Assembly (NCBI RefSeq): GCF_000342005.1
Contig: NZ_AOHO01000055.1
Coordinates: 385,406 to 449,405, forward strand
Length of the DNA: 64,000 nucleotides
Direction: 5' to 3'
Source: Amycolatopsis decaplanina DSM 44594
Lineage (GTDB): Bacteria > Actinomycetota > Actinomycetes > Mycobacteriales > Pseudonocardiaceae
A program made the position numbers and the translations under genes. Below the pieces are notes generated by a model. It was not told the DNA's origin and did not search any database. It saw only the letters and a list, made by a program, of their open reading frames with translations. Positions 48,285 to 56,401 of the stretch are shown here, one piece after another. Every line of letters starts with the position of its first letter. The first letter of the stretch is position 1.

Positions 48285-48872
48285 GTGGAGATCGCCGAAC
48301 GACACCAATGGCAGCTGAACGCCCTGACCTTCCTCTACGCGTACACGCAGTACGTCCTGGTGCACGAGAGGGTCATGGCGGGGCTGCCGCCGGAGAAACC
48401 GGCCGAACTCGACAAACCGCGCATGCTCAGGCTCGCCAAGGTCGTCGACGACATGATCCTCGACTTCCGCAAGGAGGACGGGCTGAGCGACCTCGAACGG
48501 CGCCGGGTCATCCGCCTCGCCAGGGAGATCAAGTCGCACGTCCGGGAGAAGTGGCCGCCTCGCGACCCGTCGCTGACCGAGTGGATCGCCTCGGCCGCGG
48601 CGCACTTCTACTGCGAGGAGCACATCAACAACGGCTACGTCCGGATGGGCCGCGTCTTCGACCCCGACATGGCCGACAGGTTCCTGGAGCGTGTGGAGTT
48701 CTGCCGGGGGCAGACCGTCACGATCACGAATTACGCCCACAAGGTGGCCGACGGCGAGCAGCTCACCTACGGCGAGACCAACCAGCTCGAGGTCTGGAAA
48801 GAGGACGCGATCGCCCATTTGGACAATCTCGACAGCGACTTCGGCGACATCAAGATGTACGTCGAATTCTGA
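48285..48872 (+). CDS. Conserved hypothetical protein
   Basis: 195 residues, largely alpha-helical, no signal or membrane segment. Repeated acidic/basic helices (RMLRLAKVVDDMILDF, RRRVIRLAREIKSHVREKW), a Trp-His-rich centre (EWIASAAAHFYCEEHINNGY) and EFCRGQTVTITNYAHKV. I recognise the sequence style from conserved actinobacterial proteins but not its function. GTG 48285, 98 bp from the divergent cyclophilin start. Confidence 0.7.
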   Translation: MEIAERHQWQLNALTFLYAYTQYVLVHERVMAGLPPEKPAELDKPRMLRLAKVVDDMILDFRKEDGLSDLERRRVIRLAREIKSHVREKWPPRDPSLTEWIASAAAHFYCEEHINNGYVRMGRVFDPDMADRFLERVEFCRGQTVTITNYAHKVADGEQLTYGETNQLEVWKEDAIAHLDNLDSDFGDIKMYVEF

Positions 48873-49007
48873 CCGCTGCACGGACGGCCAGACTTGCCTG
48901 TCCCAACGTACCCGCGAAACCGCGGGAAATTGACACCGGCCTCGCACGATCGAGATGCTCGTTCTCGCCCGAAGCACACTCCTTTCCCTTCGCTGAAGGA
49001 GAATTCC

Positions 49008-49361
49008 GTGATCTCGAGCAAGAAGAAGGCCCGGCGCATCCTGGCCGCGGCGGCCGCCGCTGCCGCCGCGTTCAGCCTGCTCGTGCCGACCGGCACCTCG
49101 TTCGCCATCGACCACATCCCCTGTCGCGACGGGGAGAACTTCCTGAAGATCTGGTCACACCTCGGCGGGAGCACCAGCGTCGACTGCTATGCCAACCGCG
49201 GGAGGATCGGCTTCGGGGGCTGGTGGATCGACAGGATCTACACCGGCAACAACGACCTGATCTACTACGACAGCAATGGCGCTGACGTGAGAATCAACCG
49301 GTGGACCGATATCAGTTTCCCGAATCGTCCGCCGAAGGTCCGTGTCATCGAAATCCTCTGA
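49008..49361 (+). CDS. Secreted beta/gamma-crystallin-like (SKLP/AFP1-type) protein
   Basis: 117 residues. Sec signal peptide (Ala-rich core 10-22, cleavage near SFA-I33). Mature part of about 85 residues follows the Streptomyces killer-toxin-like/AFP1 pattern: CRDGENFLKIWS, CYANRGRIGFGGWWIDRIYTG and NNDLIYYDSNG, with one Cys pair. Such proteins bind fungal walls or act as small toxins or protease inhibitors. GTG 49008 after GAAGGAG. It lies 7 bp before the third palindrome, and its codon use fits the neighbours. Confidence 0.75.
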   Translation: MISSKKKARRILAAAAAAAAAFSLLVPTGTSFAIDHIPCRDGENFLKIWSHLGGSTSVDCYANRGRIGFGGWWIDRIYTGNNDLIYYDSNGADVRINRWTDISFPNRPPKVRVIEIL

Positions 49362-49368
49362 ACGAATC

Positions 49369-49414
49369 CTCGTGAGTGGTAAGGACGGTTCTAACCGTCC
49401 TTACCACTCACGAG
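49369..49414. repeat. Palindromic repeat element, copy 3
   Basis: Same 46 bp as copy 2, same orientation (loop CT). Right arm supplies the TGA stop (49408-49410) of the meaB gene. Between two convergent genes. Confidence 0.9.
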
Positions 49415-50373
49415 CGGAGGTCGGCTATCAGTTCTCCGGCCGCGGCGAACGGGTCGAGTTTCCGTGCCACCACGCGTTCGGCCAATTCGGCGAGCCGGTC
49501 TCCGGAGCGCAGATCGACGAGTTCCGCGCGCAGCCGCTGCACGGCGATCGCCTCGACCTCGTCCCGGGCCCGCGCCGCACGACGGCGAGGCAGTTCGTCG
49601 CGCCGGACCAGCCAATCATGGTGTTCGTCGAGCGCGCGGACGACGTCCTCGACGCCCTCACCACGAGAGGCCACCGTTCGCACGATCGGCTGACGCCAGC
49701 TCGGACCGCGGATCTCCCGGCGTACCAAGGAGATCATCTGCTTGAGGTCGTGCACGGTGGCGTCCGCGCCCTCACGGTCGGCCTTGTTGACCACGAACAC
49801 GTCCGCGATCTCCAGCACGCCCGCCTTGGCCGCCTGGATCCCGTCGCCCATCCCGGGCGCGAGCAGGACCACCGTGGTGTCGGCCAGTTTCACGACGTCC
49901 ACTTCGGACTGACCGACACCGACGGTCTCGATCAGCACGACGTCGAACCCGGCCGCGTCGAGCACGCGGACGGCCTGCGGGGTCGCCCACGACAGCCCGC
50001 CGAGATGACCGCGGGTGGCCATCGAACGAATGAAGACGCCGGGGTCGGTGGCGTGTTCGGTCATCCGGATCCGGTCACCGAGCAGCGCTCCGCCGGAGAA
50101 CGGCGACGACGGGTCGATCGCCAGCACCCCGACCCGCAGGCCCCGCGCCCGCAAGGCCGTGAGCAGCGCGGACGTCGATGTCGACTTACCGACACCGGGC
50201 GGACCGGTCAGTCCGACGACCCGCGCGTTGCCGGTGTGCGGCGTCAGTTTCGCCGCGACCTCGGGCAACCGCGGATGGGCGTCCTCGACCAGCGACAGCA
50301 ACCGGGCGATCGCGCGGGGGACGCCGTCCCGCGCGCGACCGACCAGTTCGTCGATGTCCAGCTGTACCGGCAA
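49408..50373 (-). CDS. meaB: Methylmalonyl-CoA mutase-associated GTPase MeaB
   Basis: 321 residues. G3E-family GTPase: Walker A GLTGPPGVGKSTSTSALL near 55, Asp in VLAIDPSSPFSGGALLGDRIRM, IETVGVGQSEVDVVKLAD (base for Mg) and VVNKADREGAD (NKxD). It guards and loads the B12-dependent methylmalonyl-CoA mutase, which is not in the window. TTG start 5 bp after the thiolase stop; no ATG/GTG at the family N-terminus. Its stop comes from the palindrome. Forms an operon with the thiolase. Confidence 0.88.
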   Translation of the reverse strand: MPVQLDIDELVGRARDGVPRAIARLLSLVEDAHPRLPEVAAKLTPHTGNARVVGLTGPPGVGKSTSTSALLTALRARGLRVGVLAIDPSSPFSGGALLGDRIRMTEHATDPGVFIRSMATRGHLGGLSWATPQAVRVLDAAGFDVVLIETVGVGQSEVDVVKLADTTVVLLAPGMGDGIQAAKAGVLEIADVFVVNKADREGADATVHDLKQMISLVRREIRGPSWRQPIVRTVASRGEGVEDVVRALDEHHDWLVRRDELPRRRAARARDEVEAIAVQRLRAELVDLRSGDRLAELAERVVARKLDPFAAAGELIADLRS

Positions 50374-50378
50374 GGGCT

Positions 50379-51560
50379 TTACGGAACGCGAAGCAGCAGC
50401 GCGTCACCCTGGCCGCCACCACCGCAGAGGGCGGCCGCGCCGAGCCCGCCGCCGCGACGGCGGAGTTCGTGGACCAGGTGCACGGCCAGCCGCGCGCCGG
50501 ACGCGCCGATCGGGTGACCGAGCGCGATGGCACCGCCATCGACGTTGACCTTCGCCGGGTCGAGCCCGAGCTTGTCGGCCGAGACCAGGCCGACGGCGGC
50601 GAACGCCTCGTTGATCTCGACGAGGTCGAGCGCGTCCGCGGTCAGCTTCTCCTTGGCCAGCGCGGCCAGGATCGCGTTCGACGGCTGCTCGTGCAGGCTG
50701 GCGTCCGGACCGGCGACGACACCGTGCGCGCCGATCTCGGCGAGCGGGGTCAGGCCCAGCTCCTCGGCCTTGGCCTTGCTCGCGACGATGACCGCGGCCG
50801 CGCCATCGGAGATCTGCGACGCCGAACCGGCGGTGATGGTGCCGTCGGAGGCGAAGGCGGGACGCAGCTTCGCCAGGCCCTCGGCGGTGGTGTCGGCGCG
50901 GACGCCCTCGTCCTGGGAGAAGACGACCGGGTCGCCCTTGCGCTGCGGGATCGTCACCGGCGCGATCTCGGCGTCGAAGCGGCCCTCGGCGATGGCGGCG
51001 GCGGCACGCTGGTGCGAACGCGCGGAGAACTCGTCCTGCTGCTCACGGGTGACCCCGTAGCGGCTGTTGTACTTCTCCGTCGAGGCGCCCATCGCGACCT
51101 GGTCGAAGGCACAGAACAGACCGTCGTAGGCCATGTGGTCGACGAGCGTGGTGTCGCCGTACTTGAAGCCCGCGCGGGACTTCGGCAGCAGGTGCGGCGA
51201 CTGGGTCATCGACTCCTGGCCACCGGCCACGATCAGGTCGAACTCGCCCGCGCGGATGAGCTGGTCGGCCAGCGCGATGGCGTCGAGACCGGAGAGGCAG
51301 ACCTTGTTGATGGTCAGCGCCGGGACGCTCATCGGGATACCGGCGGCGACCGCGGCCTGGCGGGCGGGGATCTGGCCCGCGCCGGCGGTGAGCACCTGGC
51401 CCATGATCGTGTACTGGACCGCGTCCGGCGAGACACCGGCCTGCTCCAGCGCCGCCTTGATGGCGAATCCACCGAGTTGCGCGCCCGAGAAATCCTTCAA
51501 GGAACCGAGCAATCGCCCGATCGGTGTACGGGCGGCACCCAGGATCACGGAACCGGACAC
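50379..51560 (-). CDS. Acetyl-CoA acetyltransferase (thiolase)
   Basis: 393 residues. Thiolase II of biosynthetic/degradative type: nucleophile Cys in INKVCLSGLDA near 88, SHQRAA, EINEAFAAV, GHPIGASGARLA with catalytic His and C-terminal AALCGGGGQGDALLL with second Cys. Joins two acetyl-CoA to acetoacetyl-CoA, start of the ethylmalonyl-CoA pathway or polyhydroxybutyrate route. GTG 51560 with GGAGG at 5 bp spacing. Same operon as meaB; divergent from the epimerase. Confidence 0.92.
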   Translation of the reverse strand: MSGSVILGAARTPIGRLLGSLKDFSGAQLGGFAIKAALEQAGVSPDAVQYTIMGQVLTAGAGQIPARQAAVAAGIPMSVPALTINKVCLSGLDAIALADQLIRAGEFDLIVAGGQESMTQSPHLLPKSRAGFKYGDTTLVDHMAYDGLFCAFDQVAMGASTEKYNSRYGVTREQQDEFSARSHQRAAAAIAEGRFDAEIAPVTIPQRKGDPVVFSQDEGVRADTTAEGLAKLRPAFASDGTITAGSASQISDGAAAVIVASKAKAEELGLTPLAEIGAHGVVAGPDASLHEQPSNAILAALAKEKLTADALDLVEINEAFAAVGLVSADKLGLDPAKVNVDGGAIALGHPIGASGARLAVHLVHELRRRGGGLGAAALCGGGGQGDALLLRVP

Positions 51561-51691
51561 GGCGTCCTCCAAGCATCGGCGCAAGGGCAAAGGGGGTCTT
51601 CGCGACCATACCCGGGTCGCGGGTCTCTTGATGGAGCCAGTGTGAGGCGGCGCACGCCGGGCCGCTCGCCCGCGCACCTATCCTGCTCTGC

Positions 51692-52141
51692 ATGAACCAG
51701 GCGCTGAAACCGTTCGTGACGGCCATCGACCACGTCGGCATCGCGGTACCCGACCTCGACGCCGCGATCGCCTTCCACACCGGGCATTTCGGCCTGGAGG
51801 TCGCGCACGAGGAGATCAACGAGGAGCAGGGTGTCCGCGAGGCGATGCTGCGCGCGCCGGGCACCGCCGGGACCGAGACCGCGATCCAGCTCCTCGCGCC
51901 ACTGCGCGACGATTCCGCGATCGGCAAGTTCCTCGCGAAGAGCGGCCCCGGACTGCAGCAGCTCGCGTATCGAGTGTCCGATGTGGACGCCGCCGCCGCG
52001 GCGCTGCGCGCGCAGGGACTCAGGCTGCTCTACGACGAGGCGAAGCGCGGCACTGCCAATAGCCGGGTGAACTTCGTTCACCCGAAGGACGCCGGCGGTG
52101 TGCTGGTGGAACTGGTCGAGCCCGCGAAGGACGGTCACTGA
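51692..52141 (+). CDS. mce: Methylmalonyl-CoA epimerase
   Basis: 149 residues. VOC-fold epimerase: metal ligands in IDHVGIAVPDLDAA (His near 14), LQQLAYRVSD and the C-terminal VLVELVEPAK (Glu), with Glu in NEEQGVREAML. Inverts (2R)- and (2S)-methylmalonyl-CoA, also used for ethylmalonyl-CoA in the ethylmalonyl pathway. ATG 51692. The gene order meaB-thiolase-epimerase next to a FilP/Scy-type gene is the one I recall from Streptomyces. Overlaps the convergent TetR stop by 7 bp. Confidence 0.88.
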   Translation: MNQALKPFVTAIDHVGIAVPDLDAAIAFHTGHFGLEVAHEEINEEQGVREAMLRAPGTAGTETAIQLLAPLRDDSAIGKFLAKSGPGLQQLAYRVSDVDAAAAALRAQGLRLLYDEAKRGTANSRVNFVHPKDAGGVLVELVEPAKDGH

Positions 52142-52701
52142 CCGCGTGTCAGTGCCTCGGCGATGAAGAGGACCTCGCGCTCGATCTGGGCGGGATCCTC
52201 TTCATCGTCGTTATGCCGTGCGGTCGCGTGCCGGTGGCTGAGCGCCCGCGCGAGCAGCCCGGACGCCGAATCGACGTCGGCGGCGGCGATCTTCCCGCCG
52301 GTCGCGGCCACGATCACCGCCTGCACCTGTCGGACGAGTTGCTGAAAGCGATCGGCCAGCGCGTCGCGGACCGCGCGATGCGTGTCGGCCTCGCGCCACA
52401 ACAGGTGTGACAGCGCCAAGGACCGGTTGAACCGCCTGTCGAGTTCCACGACAAGGCCGCGAAGGCTGCCCGCGAGGTCGCCGGGGACCACCACGACGGC
52501 CGGTTCGATCCGGGCGTCCGGCAGTTCGGCGACCAGCGCGGCCAGCAGGTCCGACTTACGCCGGAAGTAGTAGTGCACCAGGCCTTTCGGCACACCTGCC
52601 CGCTCCGCGATCCGTGAAGTGGGGGTGGCTTCGAAACCGGATTCGGCGAAGAGCGCCTCCGCGGCCCGCAGGATGCGCTGTTTCGCCGAATCCTCTGTCA
52701 C
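52135..52701 (-). CDS. TetR-family transcriptional regulator
   Basis: 188 residues. HTH at 15-55 (TPTSRIAERAGVPKGLVHYYFRRKSDLL) and a C-terminal helical domain with an acidic HNDDEEDPAQIEREV segment. ATG 52701, 16 bp after the SPW gene's stop on the same strand, so the two are transcribed together. Possibly a regulator of acyl-CoA genes, given ccr and epimerase on either side. Confidence 0.87.
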   Translation of the reverse strand: MTEDSAKQRILRAAEALFAESGFEATPTSRIAERAGVPKGLVHYYFRRKSDLLAALVAELPDARIEPAVVVVPGDLAGSLRGLVVELDRRFNRSLALSHLLWREADTHRAVRDALADRFQQLVRQVQAVIVAATGGKIAAADVDSASGLLARALSHRHATARHNDDEEDPAQIEREVLFIAEALTRGQ

Positions 52702-52717
52702 GCCGTCTCCTCCTGGG

Positions 52718-53086
52718 TCAGTGCTGCCCTGCCGTCCTGTGCGTCGCCTGGGCGATCGGCATCGCAGCCGCCCCGGCCACCACGGTCAGGACACCGCCGA
52801 TCCAGGCCGTCCAGGACGCGCCCGTCAAGCCGGCGTACCCCATCACCCAGGGCGAAATGAACAGCAGTGCGCCCAGGACGATCTGGATGCCTTCGCCGTA
52901 AACCATGCCAGGCATCGCCAGTGACGCGAGGCCGTCGAGGGCGATCAGCGCGCCGAGGACGACAAGCGTCCACAGAGCGGTGTTGTCCGTGGTCATCCAG
53001 AGGGGTGAAAGCGCGACGACGACACCGATGACCACCTCCGCCCAGTCATGGGGACGGGTCCAAGGGCGCGTCGTGGGTTCATTCAT
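52718..53086 (-). CDS. SPW-repeat membrane protein
   Basis: 122 residues, four membrane helices arranged as two SPW repeats: DWAEVVIGVVVALSPLWM near 14-31 and GIQIVLGALLFISPWVMGY near 66-84. Family of unknown role in actinobacteria and proteobacteria. ATG 53086. Divergent from ccr, about 205 bp away, with a TTAC-N6-GTAA site between. Confidence 0.83.
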   Translation of the reverse strand: MNEPTTRPWTRPHDWAEVVIGVVVALSPLWMTTDNTALWTLVVLGALIALDGLASLAMPGMVYGEGIQIVLGALLFISPWVMGYAGLTGASWTAWIGGVLTVVAGAAAMPIAQATHRTAGQH

Positions 53087-53234
53087 GCGTGCTCACCTCC
53101 GAAAATCGACTGAACCTGCAGGTCGGAGAGATCTCCACGATCGATGGTCCGCTTGATTGGCCGGCCGGTCAAGACGGGTCGATAACACTTCGGAATGTGG
53201 ACGTGCTCCACGTCTCGTACAGTTGTGGACTTGG

Positions 53235-53248
53235 TTACCCGTGAGTAA
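53235..53248. promoter_or_regulatory. Candidate acyl-CoA-regulator operator (TTAC-N6-GTAA)
   Basis: TTACCCGTGAGTAA between SPW/TetR and ccr, 44 bp before the ccr start. Inverted repeats of this kind precede many lipid and acyl-CoA genes in actinobacteria and are bound by TetR-type regulators; the TetR at 52135 is the nearest candidate. Confidence 0.5.
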
Positions 53249-53291
53249 TTTAAGGCGCCAACACGCCGTCACCCCTTTCGCGGAGGTTCCG

Positions 53292-54632
53292 ATGACGCAG
53301 CTCGGCGAGATCCAGCAGGCCATTCTGAACGATGACCTCGGCGCCGTGGCGTCGCTCGACGTGCCGGAGACCTATCGCGGGGTGACCGTGCACAAGGACG
53401 AGGCCGGCATGTTCGAAGGCCTCGAAAGCCGGGACAAGGACCCGCGCAAGTCGCTGCACGTGGACGAGGTCCCGACGCCGGAACTCGGCCCCGGCGAGGC
53501 GCTGGTCGCGGTCATGGCGAGCGCGATCAACTACAACACCGTCTGGACCTCGATCTTCGAACCGGTCTCGACGTTCAAGTTCCTGGAGCGCTACGGGCGG
53601 CTTTCGCCGCTGGCGAAGCGCCACGACCTGCCGTACCACGTCGTCGGCTCGGACCTGTCCGGTGTCGTGCTGCGCACCGGCGCCGGGGTGCACAACTGGA
53701 AGCCGGGCGACGAGGTCGTCGCGCACTGCCTCAACGTGGAACTCGAAGGCCCGGACGGGCACAACGACACGATGCTCGACAGCGAGCAGCGGATCTGGGG
53801 TTTCGAGACGAACTTCGGCGGGCTCGCCGAGATCGCGCTCGTGAAGGCGAATCAGCTGATGCCGAAGCCGGACCACCTCACCTGGGAGGAGGCCGCCTCC
53901 CCCGGTCTGGTGAACTCCACGGCCTACCGCCAGCTCGTCTCGCGCAACGGCGCCGACATGAAGCAGGGCGACGTCGTGTTGATCTGGGGCGCTTCGGGCG
54001 GCCTCGGCTCCTACGCGACGCAGTACGCGCTCAACGGCGGCGCGATCCCGGTGTGCGTGGTCTCCAGCCCCGAAAAGGCGGAGATCTGCCGGAAACTGGG
54101 CGCCGAGCTGATCATCGACCGCAACGCCGAGGGCTACCGGTTCTGGAAGGACGAACACAACCAGGACCCGAAGGAGTGGCAGCGGTTCGGCAAGAAGATC
54201 CGCGAGCTGACCGGTGGCGAGGACCCGGACATCGTCTTCGAGCACCCGGGCCGCGAGACCTTCGGCGCGTCGGTCTACGCCGCGCGCAAGGGCGGCACGA
54301 TCGTCACGTGCGCGTCGACATCGGGCTACATGCACCAGTACGACAACCGCTACCTGTGGATGAACCTGAAGCGGATCATCGGCAGCCACTTCGCCAACTA
54401 CCGCGAATCGTGGGAGGCGAACCGGCTGATCGCGAAAGGTCTGATCCACCCGACGCTGTCGAAGACCTACGCGCTCGAGGACACCGGGCAGGCCGCGCTG
54501 GACGTCCACCGCAACGCGCATCAGGGCAAGGTCGGCGTGCTCACCCTTGCGCCGGAAGAAGGTCTGGGTGTCCGGAACCACGAGTTGCGCGAAAAGCACA
54601 TCGACGGGATCAACGCGTTCAGGAACGTTTAG
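53292..54632 (+). CDS. ccr: Crotonyl-CoA carboxylase/reductase
   Basis: 446 residues. MDR superfamily NADPH enzyme of the Ccr type: N-terminal VPETYRGVTVHKDEAGMFEG, catalytic region MASAINYNTVWTSIFEP and DLPYHVVGSDLSGVV, cofactor loop IWGASGGLGSYATQYAL, and CO2-site region INAFRNV at the end with EHPGRETFGASV. It reduces and carboxylates crotonyl-CoA to (2S)-ethylmalonyl-CoA, used for acetate assimilation and as a polyketide extender. No meaA beside it. ATG 53292 after GGAGG. Confidence 0.93.
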   Translation: MTQLGEIQQAILNDDLGAVASLDVPETYRGVTVHKDEAGMFEGLESRDKDPRKSLHVDEVPTPELGPGEALVAVMASAINYNTVWTSIFEPVSTFKFLERYGRLSPLAKRHDLPYHVVGSDLSGVVLRTGAGVHNWKPGDEVVAHCLNVELEGPDGHNDTMLDSEQRIWGFETNFGGLAEIALVKANQLMPKPDHLTWEEAASPGLVNSTAYRQLVSRNGADMKQGDVVLIWGASGGLGSYATQYALNGGAIPVCVVSSPEKAEICRKLGAELIIDRNAEGYRFWKDEHNQDPKEWQRFGKKIRELTGGEDPDIVFEHPGRETFGASVYAARKGGTIVTCASTSGYMHQYDNRYLWMNLKRIIGSHFANYRESWEANRLIAKGLIHPTLSKTYALEDTGQAALDVHRNAHQGKVGVLTLAPEEGLGVRNHELREKHIDGINAFRNV

Positions 54633-54709
54633 CGCCCCGGAACGCGCTTTCGCCGCGCGTTGCGTGGGTGCTCACCCTTCCGTGACTCCAGCTCGACTAC
54701 GGTAGAAGG

Positions 54710-55846
54710 ATGAGCCTTGGCGAGGAACGGGAGCTAGTGCCGCTGGGAGCCGGCTTCGACGTGGCGAAGCGCGGTTACAGCCGTGCGCAGGTCGACGAAC
54801 ATCTCGAACGGCTGGACGCCGATCTGAAGATGCTCACCGCCGATCGCGATGCCGCCATCGGACAGGCGGGCGACCTGGCACGGCAGCTGGAGATCGCGCG
54901 CGGCGAGATCGCGGATCTGCGCGGGCAGGTCGACAGGCTCGCCCAGCCGCCGACGAGCGTCGAAGGCCTTTCCGAGCGCCTGCAGCGCATGTTGCGGCTC
55001 GCGCAGGACGAGGCCGCCGACACCAAGGCGCGCGCGGAAGCCGAAGCCGGGCACATCCGCGCCAAGGCGGAGACCGACGCGAGCGCCATGCGGGCCCGCT
55101 ACGAGCAGCTGCTCAACGAGCTCGACCTCCGTCGCAAGGAGATGGAGGCCGAGCACCGCGGCGTGCTGGAGAAGGCACGCGCCGAGGCGAAGGACATCAC
55201 CGACAAGGCGAAGGCCGAGCGCGACAAGCTCGACGCCGAATCGCAACAGCGCCGCGCGCAGGTCGAAGAGGACTTCGAGATCGCGATGGCGTCGCGGCGC
55301 ACCGAGGCCATGCACGCGCTGGCCGAGCAGGAGGCCGCGAGCAAGGCCGAGGCCGCCCGCCGCGTCCGCGAGGCCACCGAGGACGCCGCCGCCATCCGCG
55401 CGAAGGTGCTCGAAGAGGAGACAGCGGCCAAGGCCGACATCGAGCGCCGTCAGCGCGAGTCCGTCGCCGACGCCAACAAGCGTAAGCAGGACTCGATCAC
55501 CGAGGCCAACGCCCGGCTCGCCGAGGCGGCCGACGAGGCACGCCGCCGCGTCCGGCAGGCCACCGAAGAGTCCAACCGGCGGATCACGCAGGCCACCGAA
55601 CGGGTCGAAGCGCTCCGCAAGGTGCGCTCCAGCCTTGCCGAGCAGGTCCGCACCGCGCGGACCGCGCTCGCCGAGGCGACGCACGTGCTCGGCGACGAGC
55701 CGCACGTCCCGGCGGACCTGAAGGCGAAGCCGTCGCCCGACTCGGAAGCCACCGTGCAGATCCGGACGGCCGATGTGCCGAAGGCCACATCCGGCGCGAA
55801 GCCCTCATCGCGACCTGCGGCAGCGCAGAAACCGACTGGCGAGTAA
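54710..55846 (+). CDS. FilP/Scy-type DivIVA-domain coiled-coil protein
   Basis: 378 residues. N-terminal DivIVA-like segment (FDVAKRGYSRAQVDEHLERLDADL, residues 15-38) followed by a continuous coiled coil from about 40 to 325, rich in Ala/Glu/Arg heptads (KARAEAEAGHIRAKAETDAS and similar), and a Pro/Ala tail. This is the layout of FilP and Scy, which build the tip-organising filament network of Streptomyces hyphae. Its place next to epimerase, thiolase and meaB agrees with the Streptomyces locus. Probably a polar growth scaffold. Confidence 0.85.
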   Translation: MSLGEERELVPLGAGFDVAKRGYSRAQVDEHLERLDADLKMLTADRDAAIGQAGDLARQLEIARGEIADLRGQVDRLAQPPTSVEGLSERLQRMLRLAQDEAADTKARAEAEAGHIRAKAETDASAMRARYEQLLNELDLRRKEMEAEHRGVLEKARAEAKDITDKAKAERDKLDAESQQRRAQVEEDFEIAMASRRTEAMHALAEQEAASKAEAARRVREATEDAAAIRAKVLEEETAAKADIERRQRESVADANKRKQDSITEANARLAEAADEARRRVRQATEESNRRITQATERVEALRKVRSSLAEQVRTARTALAEATHVLGDEPHVPADLKAKPSPDSEATVQIRTADVPKATSGAKPSSRPAAAQKPTGE

Positions 55847-55951
55847 CCTTTTCACCCGACCGTGCTCGCGACGGCCTGCGGGTCCGCCGGAGAGCGGTTA
55901 TCGTCGCTGCTCGCGCGCAGGTGCGGGCTGTCAGATCGGTGGAGGTTGCGG

Positions 55952-56401
55952 ATGGCTGCATATCGGACCGTGGTCGTGGGCACGGACGGATCGGATTCCT
56001 CGTTCGCCGCGGTCGACCGGGCGGCGGGTGTCGCCGGGGACTCCGGAGCGACCCTGGTCATCGTGTGCGCCTACTACCCCGCCAACAAGGGCGACGTGGA
56101 GAAGGCGCAGGACGTCCTCGGTGACGAGGCGTACCAGGTGGTGGGCTCGGCACCGGCCGAGGACACCCTCCTGTCCGCCCGCGACAGGGCGGCGAAGGCC
56201 GGGGCGAAGACCATCGAGACCGCCGCTGTCGTCGGCGACCCGGTCGACTCGCTGCGCAAGGTCGTCGCCGAGCGCTCCGCGGACCTGCTGGTGGTCGGCA
56301 ACCGCGGGCTGAACACCCTCGCGGGCCGCATCCTGGGCTCCGTGCCCTCCGAGGTCGCGCGGAAGTCCGGGGTGGACGTGCTCATCGTCCACACCACCTG
56401 A
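55952..56401 (+). CDS. Universal stress protein (UspA family)
   Basis: 149 residues, single Usp domain. Begins RTVVVGTDGSDSSFAAVDRA, has the ATP-binding loop VVGNRGLNTLAGRILGSVPSEV (G-x2-G-x9-GS) and ends SGVDVLIVHT. It should bind ATP and dimerise; such proteins alter resistance to hypoxia and other stress. ATG 55952 after GGAGGTTGCG. Stop overlaps the cyclase start (TGATG), suggesting a shared operon and possibly signal link between Usp and cAMP. Confidence 0.9.
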   Translation: MAAYRTVVVGTDGSDSSFAAVDRAAGVAGDSGATLVIVCAYYPANKGDVEKAQDVLGDEAYQVVGSAPAEDTLLSARDRAAKAGAKTIETAAVVGDPVDSLRKVVAERSADLLVVGNRGLNTLAGRILGSVPSEVARKSGVDVLIVHTT

